Assembly (NCBI GenBank): GCA_022592435.1
Contig: JABYQS010000118.1
Span: 55,211-119,210, forward strand
DNA from: Cerioporus squamosus
Taxonomy: Eukaryota > Basidiomycota > Agaricomycetes > Polyporales > Polyporaceae
Length of the DNA stretch: 64,000 nucleotides
Direction of reading: 5' to 3'
The notes under the pieces are model-generated. The model was given only the letters and a program-made list of their open reading frames with translations, searched no databases and was not told where the DNA came from. The position numbers and the translations under genes are program-made. How positions within the stretch are numbered: position 1 is the stretch's first letter; each line of letters starts with the position of its first letter. This document shows, in pieces, positions 58,220 through 64,000 of the stretch.

Positions 58220-61200
58220 ACGATCCCGAGTTCTTGAAGGCCATTGGTGAAGTGCCCATCCCTGAGATTGGAGTCGCATCAACTTCAGTAGAGGGAGACT
58301 ACGAGCCTCCGCTAGCTCAGCGACCAGCCCCTCCGGACGACGACGAGCCTCCCCTGACTCAGCGCGCCGCGAAACGCCCCCGCTCTCCGGACGACGGAGA
58401 CTTCGAAGATGACGACGGCAGGCAGTACCACAACGTGCTCAAGATCGTGGACGCGAACAACGAAGACGAGTCTCTGAACTCGCATACGTATGGCGCGTCG
58501 CGATTCGGCGAGTTCGGGGAGTACATGGCCAGGAAGCGGGCGAAGCTGCAGATACAGAACGCGGAGATCGAGGAGGACGAGGACGAGGATGGGGAGGCGC
58601 CGCGGAGTAGGATTTTTCAGGGCTTGCAGATTTATGTGCGTACTGGTGTCTCGAGTCTGTGAGGTTGCACTGACGGTAGGGCTTCAGATCAACGGATGGA
58701 CGGAACCATCCGTTCAGGACTTGCGCAAGATGATCGTCCAGCATGGCGGCATATTCCATCCGTATGTGGACAAGAAGTCGTTGGTGTGAGTACCGCTTGC
58801 ATGTGGTCTTGAGGAAGTGTAAACGCTGATGTTCCTTCTGTAGTACCCATATCATCACATGCTCCCTGACTCCGGCGAAGATTCGCGAGTTCAAGCACAT
58901 GAAGGTCGTCCGGCCGGAGTGGCTTGTCGAGAGCATCAAAGCGGGGGCGCTCCTACCGTGGCAAGACTACATTTTCCGGCCTGGGGAGAGAGTCGAAGAG
59001 ACTCAAGGCCGGAAGGTGGCCCAGAAGTCCCTCTTCAACAGCTTCGTGTCGCAGGCCCCCCGACTTCCGCCTCAGGCGAGTAAACCCATTCCCGAGAGGC
59101 CCGTGCAAGTAGACGATGGCATTTCCGGGTGCGCGCAGCCGGAGGCGGGGCCGTCGAAGCCTCCGGTATATACGAGCACAACCCCGCCCCGCACGCCGAA
59201 GAAGCAGACGCCCCTGAGCCCTAGAAAGCCCGCGCCTGTGACACCGTCCCGCCCCTTGCATACCACGGACCCAGTCTCTCCCGAACAGGCTGATCGCGTA
59301 CCGGGGTACGCTGCGTTCAAGTCGAATCCCAACGCTGAGCGCGCCATGGCCGATCCGGCTTGGCGCGCCGCACATACCTCGGTCGCCCCGGATTTCATCG
59401 AGGGGTTCTACAAGAATTCGCGCCTGCATCACCTGTCGACGTGGAAGGCGGAGTTGAAGAACCTCGTTGCGGAGGCGCAAGAGCGGGCGGAGAACGGCGG
59501 GGTGGACGCGTGGAAGAAGATGGCCAGCGAAGTAGGGACGGGCGGGGAGGAAGGAACGCCGGTGAGCGCGAGCCAGTCTGCAGTTCACCAGATTGTGCAG
59601 GAGAACCTCGGCGGGAGAGGGCTCAGCAGTGCGGACTTCGAAGGAGACGTCAGCATGCGCGGGGCCAAGTTGGTGAAACGTGCTCCCGTCAACGCTAATG
59701 GGAAGGGGAAAGAGAAGGCGGTGGACGAGGAGCGGGTCGTCATGCATTGCGACTTTGACAGCTTCTTCGTCTCTGCGGGGTTGGTGGACCGGCCGCATCT
59801 GCGCGGGAAGCCCGTAGTGGTTTGTCACTCGCAGGGCGGGACTGGGGGAGGGTCGAGCACGAGCGAGATTGCCAGCGCGAGCTATGAGGCGCGTAAGTTC
59901 GGGATCAAGGGCGGCATGAGGTGCGTTTGCTGTCGTCGGTGCGGCTGCATACGCTCACTGGTAGACCTCGCAGCCTGCAGCAAGCACGGAAGTTGTGTCC
60001 CACAGTACTGACGATGCCATACGAGTTCGAACGGTGAGCATGTGCGGCCTGCTTTCGTGGCCCTTCCTCACTCACTGTTCGCACAGGTATAAACAGTTCT
60101 CGCTTCAGTTCTACACCATCTTGATGGCGCACGCGGACGACCTCCAGGCCGTGTCCGTCGACGAGGCTCTAGTTGACGTGACCAGCAGCGTCGCTCGCAT
60201 CCGCACAGAGCTTGCTGGACGTGAAGGCTCTACAGGAGAACCCAGCGACCCAGCGAAGGACTTCGCAGAGTCGATCCGCGCGCAGGTCAAGAAGGTCACT
60301 GGTTGCGAAGGTTCGTAGCTCCTGCTGCCGATTGGAAGTGCTCTCACAGTGTATGCAGTGAGCATTGGTATCGCGCACAACATCATGCTCTCCCGCTTGG
60401 CCTCGCGCCGTGCGAAGCCTGCTGGTTCCTTCCACCTCCGTGCAGAGGATGTTACTGAGTTCCTCGGCCCGCTAGACATCGACGACCTCCATGGATTCGG
60501 ATACTCTGCACGGCAGAAGGCTGCTGAGAAGCTTGGGACGACGAATCTAGGCGAGCTTACCAAGAAGAGCAAGGCCACTCTATGTGAAGCGCTGGGGAAA
60601 GGCTCGGGCGAGACGTTGTACAAGGCCCTCCGTGGCATCGACGAACGACAGCTCGAGAGCGACAAGCCGCGGAAGTCTGTCTCGTGCGACATCAACGTAT
60701 GTCTGTCCATGCATCTGTGGATGTCTTCTGCTTACCCTGAGTAGTATGGCATCCGCTTCGAGAACAACGAGCAGGCGGAGACATTCATCTACCAGATGGC
60801 CGAGGAGGTCTCGCGGCGGTTGCAGAGCATCGACATGCGCGGACGCTCGCTCACGCTGAAGATCCTCGTGCGGGATCCGAGCGCACCTGTCGAAGCCCCA
60901 AAGGTCCGCCTACATCTCTCCTTACTTCTGAAAGCGTACTCATGCGAGCGCAGTTCCTTGGCCATGGCATATGCGAAGCCTACAATAAGCAGACACCGCT
61001 CATCGCTCCGGGTGGGCGCGCGACGAGCGACGAGAAAGTCATCGGCGAGCACGCATGGCGACTGCTGAAGAGCTTCAACTTTGACCCAAAGGAACTGCGT
61101 GGCATCGGGATACAGATCCAGAAGCTCGAGAAGGCGTCGGGTGCTCAGGAGGCGGAGCTCGGTCAGGCCGTTCTGCCTTTCAAGCGCGTTGACGCAGCCA

Positions 61201-62240
61201 AGCAGGCGAAGGAGGCGGCGCCGAAGATCGCTGTGCAGCCGCCATCGCAGGAGGACGATGTCCAGATCGTCGAGAAGCCTGCGCAAGCGGAGCCCGTCGA
61301 CCTGCCCTCGTTCTCGCAGGTCGACATGTCCGTATTTGAGGCGCTTCCGGAGGACGTTCGCAAGGAGCTCGAGGCCGAGTACAGCAAGCGTCGCTCCGTG
61401 ACTCCACAGGCCGGCCCCGCCCCGAAAGAGCCCTCGCCTGTTCCCGAGGCTGGCCCAAGCAAGAGGCTCCTCGTGAAAGGCGTGAACGTGAAGCGCATCA
61501 CGCAGCAGCTCGCTCCGCGAAACCGACCGCTCCTCTCACCATCCAAGAACCTGTTCGCGAAGCGGGTGTACGCGTCATCGGTGAACGTCACCGAGCGGGA
61601 GCTGCGCAAGTACGGAATCGACCCAGAGGTCTTCGCTGTGCTCCCGCCGGAGATGCAGCGCGAGCAGCTCGCGGCGCACCGCACCCCGGGCGTGACGGTC
61701 TACACGGGGGAGCGCAAGGTCCTGAAGCCGACCGCGTTCCGCGGGAAACGATCGTCAAAGTCGCCCGGGTTCGTGTTTCGGCCCCCTCCCCCGCCGCAGG
61801 CGGTGTTCGTCGCGCGGCCGATGCTGAAGCAGCAGGGAAAGGAGAAGGGCGAGAAGCTGTGCTTCAGCGAGACGGAGGACGTGCAGCGGGTGATCGAGGC
61901 GTGGGTGGGGGCGTTCGCGGAGAGCGCGCCGAACCAGCGGGACGTGGACTACTTTGCGAAGTTCCTGGTGCAGTCTGTGGATGGGGCCAGCGGCGCGAGC
62001 GATGCGGGCGTCGGGCGCGCGGTCGCGGTTGTCAAGTGGTGGCTTGTTCTGCTGCGGAGGCGGTTTGGGGCTTGGGAGCACGCTGCGCCGGAGCCCGAGG
62101 GCGGCAATGGGGATGGGCGGCCGGCGAGGATCACGTCCGAGTATGTGGGGAGGGCGTGGTGGCGCGCGTTCAGGGAGGTGAAGGAGAAGATGGACGTTGC
62201 TGCGCGCAAGAGGTTTGGTGGGTGCTTGTCGTTGAAGTGA
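58171..62240 (+). CDS. REV1: DNA repair polymerase REV1 (deoxycytidyl transferase)
   Basis: Eight exons (58171-58635, 58688-58785, 58844-59920, 59974-60033, 60087-60310, 60359-60696, 60745-60903, 60954-62240) sum to 1235 aa. Domains in order: acidic N-terminus; BRCT (about 150-245: RIFQGLQIYING, HGGIFHPYVDK, VVRPEWLVESIKAG); linker; Y-family catalytic core from about residue 487 with MHCDFDSFFVSAGL and, near 595, AVSVDEALVDVT (metal-binding Asp and Glu residues present); helix-hairpin and little-finger regions; two ubiquitin-binding motifs (VDMSVFEALPEDVRKEL and IDPEVFAVLPPEMQREQL); and a C-terminal domain that in homologues binds Rev7 and other polymerases. REV1 inserts dCMP opposite abasic sites and scaffolds translesion synthesis in the nucleus. 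Its promoter and first 16 codons are duplicated upstream. Confidence 0.95.
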
Positions 62241-64000
62241 GCCGCGTGCGTCGTCGTATGATAGCATGCATGTACGTCGACAAGAAATATATTTCTTCCG
62301 TCGATCTCCTGTGACTTGTGTGTGGGGCTGTGCGGCGGGCGTGTCGTGCGGAGACACCCGGGCGGCGCGTAGCCTCGTGTGCGGGCGAGCCGCGAGTGCC
62401 CTGCGCAAGATCTCCCGGGACGATGGAATGCCTCAGTGCACCATGGGGGGTATATAGAAGAGTAGGACGCGGCTCCTCTATGGTGTGTTGTCTCGGGCTT
62501 CCTGGGAGGGTGGTGGGCTTCGGAGGGGGTCGAGGGAGGGTGCAGAGAGCGCAAGAACATGTGCTCTACCCGCTGGTTGTCCGTGCTGGGGCTGTTTTCC
62601 GAGACGGGGAGGAGAAGAGAGAGGCAGCGGTAGTTAAGTCGATGGCGAGGACGAGGTCCCGCAGAACAGGTAAACTAGTGCTCATAGATCGGATCAAAGC
62701 CGTGAATTTGATACCATAGACACATTCATAGACTCCACACACTACTCAGGTTGCGTCTACAGCGAACTACCCTCATATCTCCCCGGAAGCTCGTCCGCGG
62801 CGCGTCGGATGAGCTTCCTGGAAACAGGCGCCTATTCCACACTTGGCGAGTAGTGCACCGCCGCCGTCTCTGTCTCCAACCACCACCATCGCCCTGGCTC
62901 CTGACTCGCGCTCAATCCGCGACTCGACTGTGCGCTCTCGGCTTTGGCATGATGCGGACGCAGCAACTCGCGCTGGAGGCCGCCCAGGAGATGCTAAGAA
63001 TACACTGAACGGCGACCCGGGAAACAAGTAGGGCTGACTATGGCTTGAGGTAAGTGTTTATCCGTGCATCAGACTTGGAGTACGTACCATGTCCCCTATG
63101 CGCATCAAGCTGAGCGCTCATCGTCGATGAGTGCGATACTCCTGCAGTGACGCAGTGCTATACTGCCATTCGCTACTGCCAGCACGACCGGGAGACTCTC
63201 GCCTCGCGGCCGTCTTTACCCGCCCGGGTGCGGCGTTCGAAGCTGCGGAACCTTGGGGCTGTGGACTGCAAGCAGGCAGAAGGTGAGTTGCCCAGTACGT
63301 TGTGCACTCGTGAGCTGACCTTGTACATACAGTCCCCTTCTTGCCGGCCGGGAGCGCTGAGGACGAGGTCTGCCGCGGATTCTGACGGCTTGCGGGACTC
63401 CAAAGATGTAGCACCATACTTCATGGTCCTGGTACTGCACCAGAAGCCCGCTGCCGCCGTGGTCGGCCTTCGGCCGCCATGGTGGCAAACCAGTGTCGGA
63501 AGTGCGCACCAAGGTGAAGAGTGTGCAGCGCACCCGGACTGCAGGAGCTGTAGACTCTGCCGCGCCAGCAGGGCGGAAAACATCTGTGATCGCCCGGGAG
63601 CGCGCGCATGGAGGGTGCGATCTCGGCATCGAGTTCTGCACTGTGAGCGACGGTGTCGAGTCCCTGGGAGTCGGCAGGCAGGTGAGTGAAAGGTGCGTAC
63701 GACAGGACAGAAAACACGTACGGAGCAACCCTGACTTTCTAGTGTCAGTCGGCTCGGGAGCTCGGCCGGGAGACGTCAATGCGAGATGCCCGGGACCACC
63801 GGACACGGCGATGTGGACCTTGGCGCAGTCCCGGGAGACTTTGAATGAGTCGGATGTCACGCGTTCGTGCTCATCCGGGGGCCAGCGACGGCGGCAGGCG
63901 AGGTGCCCGGGAGAGTGCACAACGCTGTCGTCATATGCCCGGGAGCGCTGGATTGCGCGATGGGACACTGCGCCAGGCCTATGAACAGACGGTGAGTTCG
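62241..64000. other. Right flank, no recognisable gene
   Basis: About 1.76 kb after REV1 with many overlapping frames on both strands and no family signal. From about 63180 onward the word CCGGGAG or close variants recurs roughly ten times (for example near 63186, 63345, 63594, 63757, 63830, 63906 and 63939). A gene continuing beyond the window edge cannot be ruled out. Confidence 0.4.

Overview
The window looks like nuclear DNA of a wood- or litter-decay Agaricomycete (Basidiomycota), most likely a polypore-type genome. The reasons are GC-rich sequence, many short GT-AG introns of about 50-70 nt, a cerato-platanin, an OPT transporter with about 13 introns, DUF6699 proteins, and above all several copies of the mushroom-specific FunK1 kinase family. 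The taxonomic call is inference; no marker gene is present. All multi-exon models were built by hand from frame, splice sites and protein continuity.

Layout. 1-4394 has no recognisable gene. 4935-14406 is a housekeeping block: a PP1 glycogen-targeting subunit (RVxF + CBM21), COX17, an Ariadne-type RBR ubiquitin ligase (minus strand) and, divergent from it, the WD40 polyadenylation factor PFS2/WDR33. 14590-16355 is a decayed F-box gene. 16859-18079 is a GFA-family zinc protein.

18758-54681 is an accessory stretch holding five FunK1 kinase genes, called A to E here: A 18758-21397 (+), B 29506-32397 (-), C 33691-36117 (+), D 40743-43187 (+), E 51893-54681 (+). All five have four exons with the three introns at the same protein positions, so they share an ancestor. 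B and C are head to head. A divergent pair of DUF6699 genes (36573-37419 and 38388-40019) lies between C and D. Between the kinases are an inverted-repeat element with a frameshifted ORF remnant, a hypothetical gene, an OPT peptide transporter, an NmrA-like reductase with a 7-nt microexon, a secreted cerato-platanin, CCDC124/Lso2 and a calcipressin.

54926-62240 is conserved again: a SAM methyltransferase, a Rab1/Ypt1-type GTPase, and the translesion polymerase REV1. The promoter and first codons of REV1 are tandemly duplicated, which leaves an upstream decoy start. 62241-64000 has no recognisable gene.

The main lead is in the kinases. The region N-terminal to the kinase lobe carries a D...ExK...QxxxY pattern like RecB-type PD-(D/E)XK nucleases. 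It is complete only in B and E, and these are also the only two copies with a canonical HRD catalytic loop; A, C and D have HGD and progressively lose the nuclease-like residues. The array may therefore be a nuclease-fold/kinase fusion family with two intact members and three diverged ones, next to a DUF6699 pair. This is a hypothesis from motif reading only.
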